From NCBI RefSeq assembly GCF_027451485.1, contig NZ_DAIDJE010000106.1:1-37042 (forward strand): a stretch of DNA of 37,042 nt, read 5' to 3'. Both the position numbers and the translations under genes were made by a program. Source of the stretch: Bradyrhizobium sp. GTDB lineage: Bacteria > Pseudomonadota > Alphaproteobacteria > Rhizobiales > Xanthobacteraceae. Positions 8,432-17,752 of this stretch are shown piece by piece (within the stretch, counting starts at the first letter, position 1; each line of letters opens with the position of its first letter). Under the pieces are notes generated by a model that made no database searches, was not told where the DNA came from, and worked only from the letters and a program-made list of their open reading frames with translations.

Positions 8432-9622
8432 GTGACTGAAGGAACAGCGCCAGCGTCGCCATCGTCGGGCCGGCTGCCCGCCGGCATCTGGGCTCTCGGT
8501 CTCGTCAGCATGTTCATGGATATCTCGTCCGAGATGATCCATGGCTTGCTGCCGGTCTTTCTGACCGCCGTAATGGGCGCCAGTGCGGAAATGATCGGGC
8601 TTATCGAAGGCATAGGTGAAGCAACCGCATCAATCTCGAAGCTTTTCTCGGGCTGGATCAGCGACAAGCTTAAAAAGCGAAAGGCGCTCACGATTGTTGG
8701 ATACGGGCTGAGTGCACTTTCAAAGCCACTCTTTGCGCTCGCCCCCAATTCGTCGGTCGTGCTGGGAGCGCGGTTTTCAGATCGTGTCGGCAAGGGTATT
8801 CGCGGGGCGCCGCGCGACGCCATGATAGGGGAAATGGTGCCCTCACGACTGCGGGGCGCCGCTTATGGCCTGAGGCAGACCCTCGACACGATAGGCGCAT
8901 TCGCCGGGCCGTTGATCGCGATCTTGCTCATGGCCCAACTGCACGACAATTTTCGGTTGGTATTCTGGCTTGCCTTGATTCCCGGTATTCTCGCCGTGCT
9001 TGTGCTGGTTTTCGGCGTGCGTGAGCCGGAGCACGAAGCGCCGCCGCTACAAACACCGCTGAGAATTGCAGACCTCAAGGCCACCGGCGCTGCGTACTGG
9101 ATCGTGGTGGGTATCGGGGCCGTGCTGACATTGGCGCGCTTCAGCGAAGCGTTCCTCATCTTGCGAGCGCAGACGGCTGGCCTCGCTCCCGCGTGGGCGC
9201 CGCTCGTGCTGGTCGTGATGAATATCGTGTACGCGCTTTCCGCCTATCCCCTTGGTGCCCTGTCAGATCGCGTCGAGCGCAAGCCGCTGCTCGTTATCGG
9301 CTTCGCCGTCCTCATTGCCGCTGACATCGTCCTCGCCGTTGCGTCCGATCTCACGACCGTCATGGTCGGCGTCGCCATGTGGGGCCTCCATATGGGTATG
9401 ACACAAGGGCTGCTCGCGGCACTCGTCGCCGATGAAGCGCCGCAACGACTGCGCGCGACAGCGTTCGGCGTCTTCAACTTTATCAGCGGATTATCGCTCT
9501 TGCTTGCAAGTCTGACGGCTGGGATGCTTTGGGAACTGGTTGGGCCTTATGCCACATTTATCGCGAGCGCTGCTTTTACGGCCCTTGGCCTCGTCGGGAC
9601 CGCAGCGCTTCTGCGCAGATAA
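8432..9622 (+). CDS. Major facilitator superfamily transporter
   Basis: A 396-residue (from GTG 8432) polytopic inner-membrane protein with about 12 hydrophobic segments. The MFS loop 2-3 motif appears as SGWISDKLKKRK, and a related loop 8-9 motif as GALSDRVERKP. The segments DISSEMIHGLLPVFLTAVMG and SDRVGKGIRGAPRDAMI are typical of a group of bacterial MFS permeases with no assigned substrate. The start is uncertain: the frame is open from a TTG at 8375 without a ribosome site; GTG 8432 lies just before the first conserved segment but its nearest AGGAG is 16 nt away. It is divergent from the VIT gene. Nothing in the sequence identifies the substrate. Confidence 0.8.
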   Translation: MTEGTAPASPSSGRLPAGIWALGLVSMFMDISSEMIHGLLPVFLTAVMGASAEMIGLIEGIGEATASISKLFSGWISDKLKKRKALTIVGYGLSALSKPLFALAPNSSVVLGARFSDRVGKGIRGAPRDAMIGEMVPSRLRGAAYGLRQTLDTIGAFAGPLIAILLMAQLHDNFRLVFWLALIPGILAVLVLVFGVREPEHEAPPLQTPLRIADLKATGAAYWIVVGIGAVLTLARFSEAFLILRAQTAGLAPAWAPLVLVVMNIVYALSAYPLGALSDRVERKPLLVIGFAVLIAADIVLAVASDLTTVMVGVAMWGLHMGMTQGLLAALVADEAPQRLRATAFGVFNFISGLSLLLASLTAGMLWELVGPYATFIASAAFTALGLVGTAALLRR

Positions 9623-9730
9623 ACGAACACCTAGCGGCCCATGGTGAGGGCTTTCACCTTGATACAGCCCTGCTGCAGCGCGATCGATGATACAGGCCCT
9701 GGCGCGGACGTTGGAATCCCTCAACCTCCA

Positions 9731-10294
9731 TCACTTGCCGAGGCGCGGGAGCATGCGTCGTAAGGTGCTGTCACCAAAAACAATATGATGCACGAGCGCT
9801 GCCATCATATGGAAGGCGGCCAGGATAACGAGAAGATTGGCCAGAACTTCATGCACTTCCTTGACGTTGTGCGCAAACGTCTTGTCAGCAAGCCAGGGCG
9901 ATGGAATTGCCGCAACGCCGAAGAGCGGCAGCGCATGACCGCGCGCGAACTGAAGCACGATGCCGAAGAAGGGCACAAGCACCAACAGTCCATAGAGAAC
10001 ATAGTGTACTACGCGCGATGCCGGATCGGTCCACTCGACCAGCCATTTTCCGAACTCGGTAGAAAGAACTTTCGGCGGTGGATTTGCAACGCGCCACGGT
10101 ATGCGTACCAACGCGATCACCAGAATGGTCAGTCCGATCCAGATATGAAACAGCAATCCGGAATCCCGAGCAGACCCCTCGGAAAACTCATCGCCGAACA
10201 TTCCCAGCGTCCAAGCCACGATAACGAGAAGAACCGTTATCCAATGCAGCGTTTTCGCAACGGGGCCATAGTCGCCATTTGCCGTGCCGTTCAT
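9731..10294 (-). CDS. Cytochrome b561 family membrane protein
   Basis: This 187-residue four-helix membrane protein matches the bacterial cytochrome b561 family, which carries two b-type hemes across the inner membrane and passes electrons between the quinone pool and periplasmic acceptors. Candidate heme ligands are His17 in TLHWITV, His50 in LLFHIWIG, His148 in VKEVHEVLAN and His162 in AAFHMMAALVHH. The ATG at 10294 has GAGG eight nt upstream; the frame's extension to 10462 would run across a FixK-type site and is rejected. The length agrees with stand-alone b561 proteins. The exact dyad 53 nt upstream suggests expression under low oxygen. Confidence 0.88.
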   Translation of the reverse strand: MNGTANGDYGPVAKTLHWITVLLVIVAWTLGMFGDEFSEGSARDSGLLFHIWIGLTILVIALVRIPWRVANPPPKVLSTEFGKWLVEWTDPASRVVHYVLYGLLVLVPFFGIVLQFARGHALPLFGVAAIPSPWLADKTFAHNVKEVHEVLANLLVILAAFHMMAALVHHIVFGDSTLRRMLPRLGK

Positions 10295-10340
10295 CGCGTT
10301 TACCTCATGAGAATGATAATTTTGCCTGTCCAATCCGGCG

Positions 10341-10354
10341 TTGATCTGGGTCAA
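10341..10354. promoter_or_regulatory. FixK/FNR-type site before cytochrome b561
   Basis: TTGATCTGGGTCAA is an exact TTGA-N6-TCAA dyad centred about 53 nt upstream of the start codon at 10294. With a short leader this could be a class II (-41.5) activator position. Confidence 0.75.
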
Positions 10355-10568
10355 AAGATCATTTTCCCCCGCGGGTTTCATTGCGCGCTCGATTGAAATC
10401 CGGTCGAATTGTCGATGGTCCGCTCGCCCCCGGCAGCGCAGCTGCTTGGTCTTTTGAGCCACATCGGCGTATTATTCGGTCCCGCTCGTTGAGGTGAGCG
10501 CAGTTCATATCGAGGCGATGCCCTGCGAGCGTTGTGCTCGTCGTCGAGCAAAAAAAACGACAGAAGCG

Positions 10569-11825
10569 CTAGAGTTCGACGAATCCGGCGGCGAACGCTC
10601 CCGCCCATGCAGACACAATCAGAAGGATCAATCCGGAAACCACGCGAATGGAGAAATCGCGGCTGCCATGTGTCGATGCGACGGCGATCTTGCTGATTGT
10701 ATTCGTCGACAGGGCAGCCAGGACCGGCATAATCGCGTCACTTGGGGACATCTTCCCGGAGGCAACGAGTGAAGCAGCAGAAACGGCAGCCGCGTGAGTA
10801 TCGGCAAGGCCTGCGATCGCCGCACCGACAATCAGCCCCCTTTCTCCGAACGACTCGCGCAGGGCGGCCGATATCAGCATAATCGTCGCCAGCATCGCTG
10901 CCAGTCCCAGTGCCTTGGGCAGGCTGAACGCGCGCCCCGCCGGTAGCTTCTCGATTCTCGGCTGTTTGAGCGCGAGGACGGTGAAGAATGCCCCGTAAGC
11001 GGTGACGGCCACGCCGGCATAGATCATTGGAAGGGAGAGGTCGATCAATACGGGCATACTGGTCGCGGCAAGGAGCGCCGACATCTGAATGATGGTCGAG
11101 ATGTTCGAGAGCACAGCGCCTGCTACAGCTGCGGCGAGCAATTCTTTACTGCCCGCCGCGCGCGCAGCCATCGAACTTATCGTTGCGATGCTGGAGACGA
11201 AACCAGATGCGAACCCCGTAATCGCGAGGCCGACGTGTGCACCAAGGGTGCGTACCGCAACATGTCCGGCCAAGCTAATCGCCATCACGAGGACGACGAT
11301 GATCCAGATCGACCGCGGGTTCAGCGCACCAAAAGGGCCGAGCGACTGGTCAGGCAGCAGCGGCAGCACAACCAGAGTTGCTCCACCGAAGATAAGAGCA
11401 TCTTCCAGCTCGGTTTCCGTGAGAGCCGAGTTGGCAATCTGGTGCAGCTTCAGCCTGGCCGCGAGAAGAGCGGTTACCACGACAGCCAATCCCGCTGCCA
11501 AACCAGGGCGCTGTATCGTCAAGCCACCGAGCAGAACCGTCAAGACGAGCACGATCTCGCTCGTGAGGCCCGGATCGGCGCTGCGGGATCTAAAATAGGC
11601 AATCGCGGTCAGCACCATCGTGCCGGCCGCAATGATACCGAGAAGCACTGCTCCGCCGGCCAAAAAGCTCACCGCGCCCGCAAGGGAGGCGGCGGCGAAG
11701 GTTCGAATTCCGGCTGGCGAGCGCGACGATCCCGCACCTTTGCGGCGTTCTCGTTCGGCGCCGATCAAGAGCCCAATCCCGAGGGCCACTGCCAGGCTGG
11801 TGATCACGTCATCGAGCACCGGCAT
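10569..11825 (-). CDS. MgtC/SapB-type membrane protein with DUF4010 domain
   Basis: A 418-residue hydrophobic inner-membrane protein. The N-terminal part (about 1-135) has the MgtC/SapB pattern, including GIGLLIGAERERRKG at 17-31 and repeated hydrophobic helices. The C-terminal part (about 180-415) fits DUF4010, with GFASGFVSSIATISS and GLADTHAAAVSAASL. The family is widespread; MgtC proper helps survival in low Mg2+ and binds ATP synthase in pathogens, but the MgtC-DUF4010 fusion has no settled function. A FixK-type dyad lies 108 nt upstream of the ATG at 11825. It ends 274 bp upstream of the cytochrome b561 gene on the same strand. Confidence 0.82.
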   Translation of the reverse strand: MPVLDDVITSLAVALGIGLLIGAERERRKGAGSSRSPAGIRTFAAASLAGAVSFLAGGAVLLGIIAAGTMVLTAIAYFRSRSADPGLTSEIVLVLTVLLGGLTIQRPGLAAGLAVVVTALLAARLKLHQIANSALTETELEDALIFGGATLVVLPLLPDQSLGPFGALNPRSIWIIVVLVMAISLAGHVAVRTLGAHVGLAITGFASGFVSSIATISSMAARAAGSKELLAAAVAGAVLSNISTIIQMSALLAATSMPVLIDLSLPMIYAGVAVTAYGAFFTVLALKQPRIEKLPAGRAFSLPKALGLAAMLATIMLISAALRESFGERGLIVGAAIAGLADTHAAAVSAASLVASGKMSPSDAIMPVLAALSTNTISKIAVASTHGSRDFSIRVVSGLILLIVSAWAGAFAAGFVEL

Positions 11826-11932
11826 GCGTCTTCTTCCGCCTCAAATAGCAGTTGAGTCTTTGAATTTTTCCTTGGCGATTTGCGGCGGGCCACGCCGCGC
11901 AAATCAATAGATCAGGAGCGAGAAAAGGCCTC

Positions 11933-11946
11933 TTGATCCAGCTCAA
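11933..11946. promoter_or_regulatory. FixK/FNR-type site before the MgtC gene
   Basis: TTGATCCAGCTCAA is an exact TTGA-N6-TCAA dyad, and flanking bases extend the symmetry (CCTCTTGA and TCAAAGAGG). Its centre is about 115 nt from the MgtC start at 11825 and about 287 nt from the stress-protein start at 12227. Confidence 0.65.
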
Positions 11947-12157
11947 AGAGGTTTATTCGGCGACCCCTAGTCTATTGTCAATCGGCGGACCCCACAGGTG
12001 CGCCCCTGGCCAGGATCGATGTCAGTAAAGAGGAGTTCAGCGCGCTCGACCAGAAATGCTGGTCGTGATTGCGCTGCTGGAGCGGTCGAAGCTTGCCACG
12101 CACCAGGCGACCGGCAACCGGGTCGGGCTTGATCCCGACGGGCCTAGCACGGCCGAC

Positions 12158-12171
12158 CTGCGATAGATCAA
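12158..12171. promoter_or_regulatory. Weak FixK/FNR-like half site before the stress-protein operon
   Basis: CTGCGATAGATCAA keeps the right half (ATCAA) and part of the left half. It is centred about 62 nt before the ATG at 12227, the same distance as the exact sites before other genes here. Alone it would not be called. Confidence 0.3.
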
Positions 12172-12226
12172 ATCGCCTACCAATGCTGCAGCTAGGATCG
12201 CCTCCCAAAGCTGACCGGAGGATACC

Positions 12227-13060
12227 ATGCCTATCAAGGATATTCTGCTCACGCTGACCAGCTACCCGGAGCCGACGCCCGTTTCGGTGGTCGACCGAGC
12301 CGTGTCGGTTGCGTCCGCGCTCAACGCACACATCGCGGCGATCGCGTGCGACGTTCACATCCAGATTCCCGGCAGCTTCCTCTCTTTCGGAACGGCTGGT
12401 GCCCTCGCTGCCCGCGAGGCTCACCGTAGTCACGATAGCGCGCAAGACCTTCTCGCCGCCTTCGAAGCGTCCGCGCAGAAGGCTGGCCTGTCGCACGAGG
12501 TCATCCATGAAGAAAGCCTGAGCTATCGTGTCCCGCAGCGACTGGTGGAATACGCGCGGTTGCACGATCTCACTGTCGTCTCGGTACCGGCAGCCTATGA
12601 CCAATGGTACGCGGAAGCCGTTATCTTCGGATCCGGGCGGCCAACGCTGGTGGTGCCGGAGACGCCGCCCTCCGGTCCGTTCGAACTGAACACGGTCGTC
12701 GTCGCCTGGGATTTCAGCCGCTCGGCTGCGCGGGCAGTCGCCGACGCTATCCCGGTGCTGGAGAAGGCCAGGACGGTTCGCATCGTCACTGTCGTCAACG
12801 AAAAGGTCATCGACACCAAGCACTCGCCCGAACAACTCGCCAAAAACCTGTCTCGGCACGGGATCGATGCCATCGTGGATCGGGTTGACGCGGCCGGATG
12901 GTCGATCGGCGAGTCTCTCATGAGGGAGGTCACATCCCGCAATGCGGACCTGCTGGTGATGGGGGCTTACGGCCACTCACGTTTTCGCGAATTCGTTCTC
13001 GGAGGCGCGACACAAAGCATGCTTTCCAAGCCGCTGCTACCCATTCTGTTTTCGCATTAA
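12227..13060 (+). CDS. Tandem universal stress protein
   Basis: This 277-residue cytosolic protein has two UspA-type domains (about 1-145 and 150-277). The second carries the nucleotide-loop pattern MGAYGHSRFREFVLGGAT close to the C-terminus; the first lacks an equivalent glycine motif. Tandem Usps of this kind are commonly induced by starvation or low oxygen; their biochemical role is usually ATP-dependent signalling. The ATG at 12227 follows GGAGG with a 5-nt spacer. The ABC ATPase gene starts only 12 nt after the stop, so this Usp leads an export operon. A second tandem Usp with a similar end lies at 19732. Confidence 0.9.
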   Translation: MPIKDILLTLTSYPEPTPVSVVDRAVSVASALNAHIAAIACDVHIQIPGSFLSFGTAGALAAREAHRSHDSAQDLLAAFEASAQKAGLSHEVIHEESLSYRVPQRLVEYARLHDLTVVSVPAAYDQWYAEAVIFGSGRPTLVVPETPPSGPFELNTVVVAWDFSRSAARAVADAIPVLEKARTVRIVTVVNEKVIDTKHSPEQLAKNLSRHGIDAIVDRVDAAGWSIGESLMREVTSRNADLLVMGAYGHSRFREFVLGGATQSMLSKPLLPILFSH

Positions 13061-13072
13061 TCGGCGGCTAGC

Positions 13073-13858
13073 GTGGAACCGGTCGGGCCGACAGAAGAGC
13101 CAACGCGCGGCGCGGTCGGACATCCCGCAGATACGGTCGAGCAACGGCCGGCCGTGACAGCGGTATTTCACGCCAGAGGCCTGTCGAAGACCTATCGTAT
13201 GGGCGAGGTCGATGTGCACGCCCTGCGCGATGTCGACCTTGACATCTTCGAGCGTGAATTCGTCGTGCTGCTCGGCCCGTCGGGGTCTGGAAAATCGACG
13301 CTTCTGAACATCCTCGGCGGTCTCGACAGCCCGACATCCGGCGAGGCTCGATGGCGTGACCACAACCTGGTTGGGGCAAGCGAGGCCGAACTGACGCAAT
13401 ACCGACGCGAACATGTCGGCTTTGTCTTCCAGTTCTACAATTTGATCCCGAGCCTGACGGTGCTGGAAAATGTTGCGCTGGTAGACGAGATTGCGGACAA
13501 GCCGCTCGATCCGCTCGAGGTGCTCAAGCTGGTCGGACTCGAGCATCGTATCAATCACTTTCCTTCCCAACTCTCTGGCGGCGAACAGCAACGCGTTGCA
13601 GTCGCCCGAGCGATCGTCAAATCCCCGGACGTTCTGCTGTGCGATGAACCGACCGGCGCGCTCGATTACGACACCGGGAAGATCGTTCTGGCTGCGATCG
13701 CACGCGCCAATGAACGATTTGGAACGACGATCGTCATCATCACGCATAACTCGGCGATTGCGGGGATGGCGGATCGCGTGCTGCGGCTCGGTGGCGGGCG
13801 CATCGTAGGCGAGGAACGCAATGCAAAACGGCTCTCGGCTGAGGAGGTCCGCTGGTGA
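13073..13858 (+). CDS. ABC transporter ATP-binding protein (MacB/LolD type)
   Basis: This 261-residue ATPase has Walker [10 protein letters not shown] at 68-76, signature LSGGEQQR at 167-174, and Walker [12 protein letters not shown] at 188-198. The segment [18 protein letters not shown] and the DEPTGALD form are characteristic of the MacB/LolD/FtsE group that works with FtsX-fold permeases. It powers the permease encoded next, whose GTG start overlaps its stop by 4 nt. The GTG at 13073 gives about 30 residues before the ABC domain; GTG 13154 is an alternative that removes this tail. The complex probably acts by mechanotransmission on periplasmic or membrane substrates, not by classical transport. 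Confidence 0.92.
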   Translation: MEPVGPTEEPTRGAVGHPADTVEQRPAVTAVFHARGLSKTYRMGEVDVHALRDVDLDIFEREFVVLLGPSGSGKSTLLNILGGLDSPTSGEARWRDHNLVGASEAELTQYRREHVGFVFQFYNLIPSLTVLENVALVDEIADKPLDPLEVLKLVGLEHRINHFPSQLSGGEQQRVAVARAIVKSPDVLLCDEPTGALDYDTGKIVLAAIARANERFGTTIVIITHNSAIAGMADRVLRLGGGRIVGEERNAKRLSAEEVRW

Positions 13859-16218
13859 GCCTTTTGGACCGAAAACTTGCGCGGGACATCACCGCCATGC
13901 GAGGCCAAGTGCTCACCATCGCGCTGCTGGTTGCCGCGGGCGTTGCTGTATTTGTCGGCTCGGTCTCGACCTATGTTTCTCTGCGTTCCGGCTGCGATGA
14001 GTTTTACGCGGCTACCAGATTTCCACAGATCTTCGTAACCATGAAGCGAGCTCCGCTGTCGCTCGTGCCGCGGCTCAATACCATTGCGGGCGTTGTCGCG
14101 GTCCAGCCCCGCATCGTTCGAGAGGTCATCGTCGACTGGCCCGCCGCCTCGCAGCCGGTTTCGGCACGAATGATCTCTTTGAGCCATGCCGGCGACGAGC
14201 AGCTGGCCCGATTGTATTTGCGGCGCGGCACTGCGCCCGAGCCCGGCTCCGTTCGCAGCGCTGCGGTGAACGAAGCTTTCGCCGAGGCAAACGGCGTCAG
14301 GCCCGGCGAAAATATCCGCGTGCTGCTCAATGGAAAGTTGGCGAGCGTTCGGGTCTCCGGGATCGCTCTTTCACCGGAATATGTCTACGCCGTAAAACCC
14401 GGACTGCCGATCCCAGACGATCGCCTCTACGCCATTCTCTGGGTCGATCGGAGCGCCGCTGAGGCCGCCTTCGACATGAAGGGCGCATTCAACGACGCCG
14501 TCGTTTACCTGGCGCCAGGTATCGATCCGCAACCGGTCATCGAAGAGCTGGACCGGCTGCTCGAACCCTATGGTTCGGTTGGCGCGGTCGAACGGCGCGA
14601 CCAACCGTCGAACAGGTTTCTCGAAGACGAGTTGAACCAGCAGAAGGTGATGTCGATCACCATTCCAATCATCTTCCTGGGCGTTGCGGCCTTCCTGCTC
14701 AATAGCGCGCTGGGAAGGCTGGTCACCGCGCAACGCGAGCAGATCGCGGCGCTGAAGGCGCTCGGCTTTCCGACGCTCATACTGACCTTGCACTACCTCA
14801 AGCTCGTCATGGTCATCGTCCTCATCGGATCAGCGCTTGGCGTGGCCGGCGGCTTTGGCTTCGGGAAGGCGATGATGGCGAGCTATCACGGCTTTTTCCG
14901 CGTGCCCGATCTGTCGTTCAAGCTTGCGCCCTGGTCGGCTTTGGCAGGGATAATCATCAGTCTGGCTGCCGGCTCGTTAGGCGTCATGACGGCATTGCAT
15001 GAGGTCGTCGGTCTGGCCCCGGCCGTCGCCATGCGCCCGGCGGCGCCACTCGGCTTCCGCCGTTCGTGGCTGGAGGCGATTCTTCCGGGCAAGCTGGTCA
15101 CGGCCCGATCGATGATGATGCTGCGCAACATGGCCGGGCGGCCGTTCCGTTCGGTGCTCACAGTTGCCGGTATCGCGTTCGCCGTTCCGATGATGGTGCT
15201 CGGCATCTTCTGGCGCGACGCGGTCGACCAGATGATCGAGGTGCAATTCCATCTGGTGGAGCGCGGCAACACCTCGATCACGTTCCCACACCCGATGGAC
15301 CACAGCATCATTCGCGATCTGGCACGACTGCCGGGCGTGCTGGCGGTCGAAGGGCAACGTATCGTTCCGGTGCGGCTTCGCTCGGGGCACCGCAGCTACC
15401 TGACCTCGGTGATCGGCCTTTCGCCTGGCGACCAGTTACGAAGGCCGCACGATTCGACGCAGCATCCAATCACAGCGTCGCCGGACGGGATTACTCTGAC
15501 CCGCCGCCTGGCTGACCGTCTTGAGGTCAGCCAAGGCGAGGTCATTACGATCGAGACCATGGAAGGCCGGCGCTCCAGCCGCGATCTGCCCGTAACGGCC
15601 ATCGTCGACGAGTCGATCGGCATGGCCTCCTACATGGACATGGATGTGTTAAATCATCTCACCGGCGAAGGAGCGGTGGTGTCTGCCGCCAGCATGTACG
15701 TCGAGCCGACCGCGCTTCCGCTGATCGGCCTTGCGTTCAAGAAGCTTCCGACGGTCGAGTCCGTAACGATGAAGGCTTACACCTTGACTTCGTTTCTCGA
15801 AAAGATCGCGGGTCTGGTGTACGTGAGTGCCGGCATCCTCACAGCCTTTGCTGCCATTATTACAATCGGCGTCGTTTATAACAGCGCGCGCATCAGCCTT
15901 CAGGAACGCGCATGGGAGCTGGCAAGCCTTCGGGTGCTCGGCTTTACCCGCGGCGAAGTTGCGAGCATTCTGTTCAGTGAATTCGCCGTCGAAACCGCCT
16001 TGGGAATTCCGATCGGCTTGTGGCTGTCGCGCGCAATCATTGGGTTGATCGCCAGCTTCCACTCCAACGACAGCTTCCAGATCCCGCCGGTAATCGAGCC
16101 GCGCACTTACCTGATCGCTGCAGGTGTCGTCCTGGCAGCCGCGGCTGCCAGCACATTCGTTGTCCGCAAGCGCGTCGACCGGCTCGATATGGTTGCCGCT
16201 CTCAAGACGAGGGAATGA
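13855..16218 (+). CDS. FtsX-fold ABC transporter permease
   Basis: A 787-residue inner-membrane permease with duplicated architecture: an N-terminal helix (about 18-42), a large periplasmic domain, three helices ending with [14 protein letters not shown], then a second membrane-anchored periplasmic domain and three C-terminal helices with [20 protein letters not shown]. The sequence [14 protein letters not shown] is the typical FtsX-family cytoplasmic coupling region. This layout matches the large two-FtsX-domain permeases, not the shorter MacB fused with its ATPase. It is translationally coupled to the ATPase (GTGA overlap), and the adaptor gene begins 2 nt after its stop. Substrate unknown; lipoprotein, lipid or peptide movement across the periplasm is possible. 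Confidence 0.9.
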   Translation: MSLLDRKLARDITAMRGQVLTIALLVAAGVAVFVGSVSTYVSLRSGCDEFYAATRFPQIFVTMKRAPLSLVPRLNTIAGVVAVQPRIVREVIVDWPAASQPVSARMISLSHAGDEQLARLYLRRGTAPEPGSVRSAAVNEAFAEANGVRPGENIRVLLNGKLASVRVSGIALSPEYVYAVKPGLPIPDDRLYAILWVDRSAAEAAFDMKGAFNDAVVYLAPGIDPQPVIEELDRLLEPYGSVGAVERRDQPSNRFLEDELNQQKVMSITIPIIFLGVAAFLLNSALGRLVTAQREQIAALKALGFPTLILTLHYLKLVMVIVLIGSALGVAGGFGFGKAMMASYHGFFRVPDLSFKLAPWSALAGIIISLAAGSLGVMTALHEVVGLAPAVAMRPAAPLGFRRSWLEAILPGKLVTARSMMMLRNMAGRPFRSVLTVAGIAFAVPMMVLGIFWRDAVDQMIEVQFHLVERGNTSITFPHPMDHSIIRDLARLPGVLAVEGQRIVPVRLRSGHRSYLTSVIGLSPGDQLRRPHDSTQHPITASPDGITLTRRLADRLEVSQGEVITIETMEGRRSSRDLPVTAIVDESIGMASYMDMDVLNHLTGEGAVVSAASMYVEPTALPLIGLAFKKLPTVESVTMKAYTLTSFLEKIAGLVYVSAGILTAFAAIITIGVVYNSARISLQERAWELASLRVLGFTRGEVASILFSEFAVETALGIPIGLWLSRAIIGLIASFHSNDSFQIPPVIEPRTYLIAAGVVLAAAAASTFVVRKRVDRLDMVAALKTRE

Positions 16219-16219
16219 A

Positions 16220-17428
16220 ATGCGTATTACCGTTCGCGGCATAGCGATCGCTGCGGGAGTTATCCTGATCGCCGCGGCAGTGGCTTGGGCGGTAATGCCG
16301 GGAGCGGTTCCGGTCGAGACAGCCCCTGTCATAAAGGGCAAGTTCGTCACCAGCGTCGACGAGGACGGCAAGACCCGCGTTCGTGAACGCTATATCGTCG
16401 CCGCACCGTTGGCCGGCCGCCTCGGGCGCATTCGGTTCAAGGTTGGCGATCCGATCAAGGTTGATGATGCCGTCGCGACGATCACGCCATCGCCTGCGCC
16501 GCTGATGGATCCGCGGACCCGTGAGGAAGTCGAGGAGCGGCTTGGAGCGGCCGAAGCCAATGTCGGGCGGGCCAAGGCCGTCGTCGAACGGGCGCGCGCT
16601 CAAAGCGCTCAGGCGAACACGGATTTCAACCGAACGCGAACCTTGGCCGATCGTGGGGCCGCGACTGCGCAGGCACTGGAGCACGCCGAGCTCGCGGTTC
16701 GTCTTGCCGATCGGGATTTGCGCGCGGCGGAATTTCTGGATCGTGCGGCCGAGCATGAACTAAGCCAGATGCGCGCTCTGCTGGCGCGATATAGCGGCGA
16801 TACAAATGCCGATCAGGCAGCGGAAAGCTGGAACGTTGCCGCGCCGGTCTCGGGCGTCGTGTTGAGGGTCGCACAGGAGAGTGAGACGATCGTACAGCCG
16901 GGCACGCCGCTGCTGGATGTCGGGGATCCGCGTGATCTCGAGATCGTGGTGGACGTTCTGAGTACCGATGCCGTCGAGATTCGTCCTGGCGCGGAGGTCA
17001 CCATCGTCCATTGGGGCGGCCCAGCAGCCCTTTCCGGGCGGGTGCGCCGGGTGGAGCCGGCGGCCTTCACGAAGGTCTCGACGCTTGGCGTGGAGGAGCA
17101 AAGGGTCAACGTCCTGATCGACATCGTCTCGCCTGCTGGGCAGTGGGCGAGTCTCGGAGATGCCTACCAGGTCGACGCCCAAATTGTGGTCTTTACTCTG
17201 GACGATGCCATCATCATCCCGGCGGGTGCGCTGTTTCGGCGTGGCGATCAGTGGAAAGTCTTCGTCGTGAAGGACGGCCGTGCGCAGATCCGCGACGTTC
17301 AGCTCATTCGTCGTTCCGGCCGCTTCGCTGCAATCGCCTCCGGCCTCAAGCAGGATGACGTCGTCATCGTCTATCCCGGAGACCGCGTCGCTTCCGGGGT
17401 GCGCGTCGGCGTACGAAAAGGCGGGTGA
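16220..17428 (+). CDS. HlyD-type periplasmic adaptor of the ABC system
   Basis: A 402-residue membrane-fusion protein: an N-terminal anchor (about residues 7-27), a lipoyl-like half with IVAAPLAGRLGRIRFKVGD, a coiled-coil hairpin (about 95-185) rich in Ala, Glu and Arg, the second lipoyl half WNVAAPVSGVVLRVAQESE, and beta-barrel and membrane-proximal domains ending near the C-terminus. The ATG at 16220 has GAGGGAA upstream and lies 2 nt past the permease stop; the frame's extension to 16124 overlaps the permease and is rejected. With the FtsX permease it makes a MacAB-like tripartite set, except that no outer-membrane TolC-type gene is present here. The operon appears to end with this gene. 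Confidence 0.88.
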   Translation: MRITVRGIAIAAGVILIAAAVAWAVMPGAVPVETAPVIKGKFVTSVDEDGKTRVRERYIVAAPLAGRLGRIRFKVGDPIKVDDAVATITPSPAPLMDPRTREEVEERLGAAEANVGRAKAVVERARAQSAQANTDFNRTRTLADRGAATAQALEHAELAVRLADRDLRAAEFLDRAAEHELSQMRALLARYSGDTNADQAAESWNVAAPVSGVVLRVAQESETIVQPGTPLLDVGDPRDLEIVVDVLSTDAVEIRPGAEVTIVHWGGPAALSGRVRRVEPAAFTKVSTLGVEEQRVNVLIDIVSPAGQWASLGDAYQVDAQIVVFTLDDAIIIPAGALFRRGDQWKVFVVKDGRAQIRDVQLIRRSGRFAAIASGLKQDDVVIVYPGDRVASGVRVGVRKGG

Positions 17429-17622
17429 CTTGACCGTTTCTTGATAGCGGCCAGGCATCGGAGGCGGCTGCGCTTCCCGGTCGGCGCGAGCGTGGCGCTG
17501 TTGGCAGGCTTCAGCTGCGGCCGAGATGACAAGCTCGTTCGCTGGCATCAGGCAGGTGGTCGCTGCGTCTTAATCGCGCTTTACATCACGACCTTCACGG
17601 CCCGGCATCTGGCCGACGCAGG

Positions 17623-17636
17623 TTGATTTGGATCAG
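17623..17636. promoter_or_regulatory. FixK/FNR-type site upstream of phaC (distal)
   Basis: TTGATTTGGATCAG matches TTGAT-N4-ATCAA except at the last base. It lies exactly 60 bp, centre to centre, upstream of the proximal dyad. The rest of the 324-bp gap from 17429 to 17752 shows no gene. Confidence 0.5.
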
Positions 17637-17682
17637 CCCGTTGAGTTGAGGGAAGAACCGGGCGGTTGAAGCGCTCAGCCGG

Positions 17683-17696
17683 TTGATCAAGGTCAA
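17683..17696. promoter_or_regulatory. FixK/FNR-type site upstream of phaC (proximal)
   Basis: TTGATCAAGGTCAA is an exact TTGA-N6-TCAA dyad centred about 63 nt before the chosen phaC start at 17753. Confidence 0.7.
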
Positions 17697-17752
17697 TGCG
17701 CCTGAACCGGCGCCGCGTAAGCAGGCTTTCACATCATTGTCAGGCCGTTATC

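Larger units (their letters stand above)
11826..12226. other. Divergent regulatory region between the MgtC and universal stress protein genes
   Basis: About 400 bp without a supported gene. It holds one exact FixK-type dyad nearer the MgtC gene and one weak half-conserved site 63 nt before the stress-protein start. A 36-codon frame at 12056-12166 has no ribosome site or recognisable character. Confidence 0.55.

Noticed and set aside
10535..10558. Hairpin TGCTCG-TCGT-CGAGCA next to a run of A as a terminator
   Set aside because: On the plus strand it is followed by A, not T, and on the minus strand the T run comes before the hairpin, so neither orientation fits an intrinsic terminator.
12056..12166. 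A 36-codon plus-strand frame before the stress-protein gene
   Set aside because: No ribosome site and no recognisable character; its end overlaps the weak FixK-like site.
11978..12976. A 332-codon minus-strand open frame across the stress-protein start
   Set aside because: It is antisense to a clear tandem Usp with a strong ribosome site and shows no family features.
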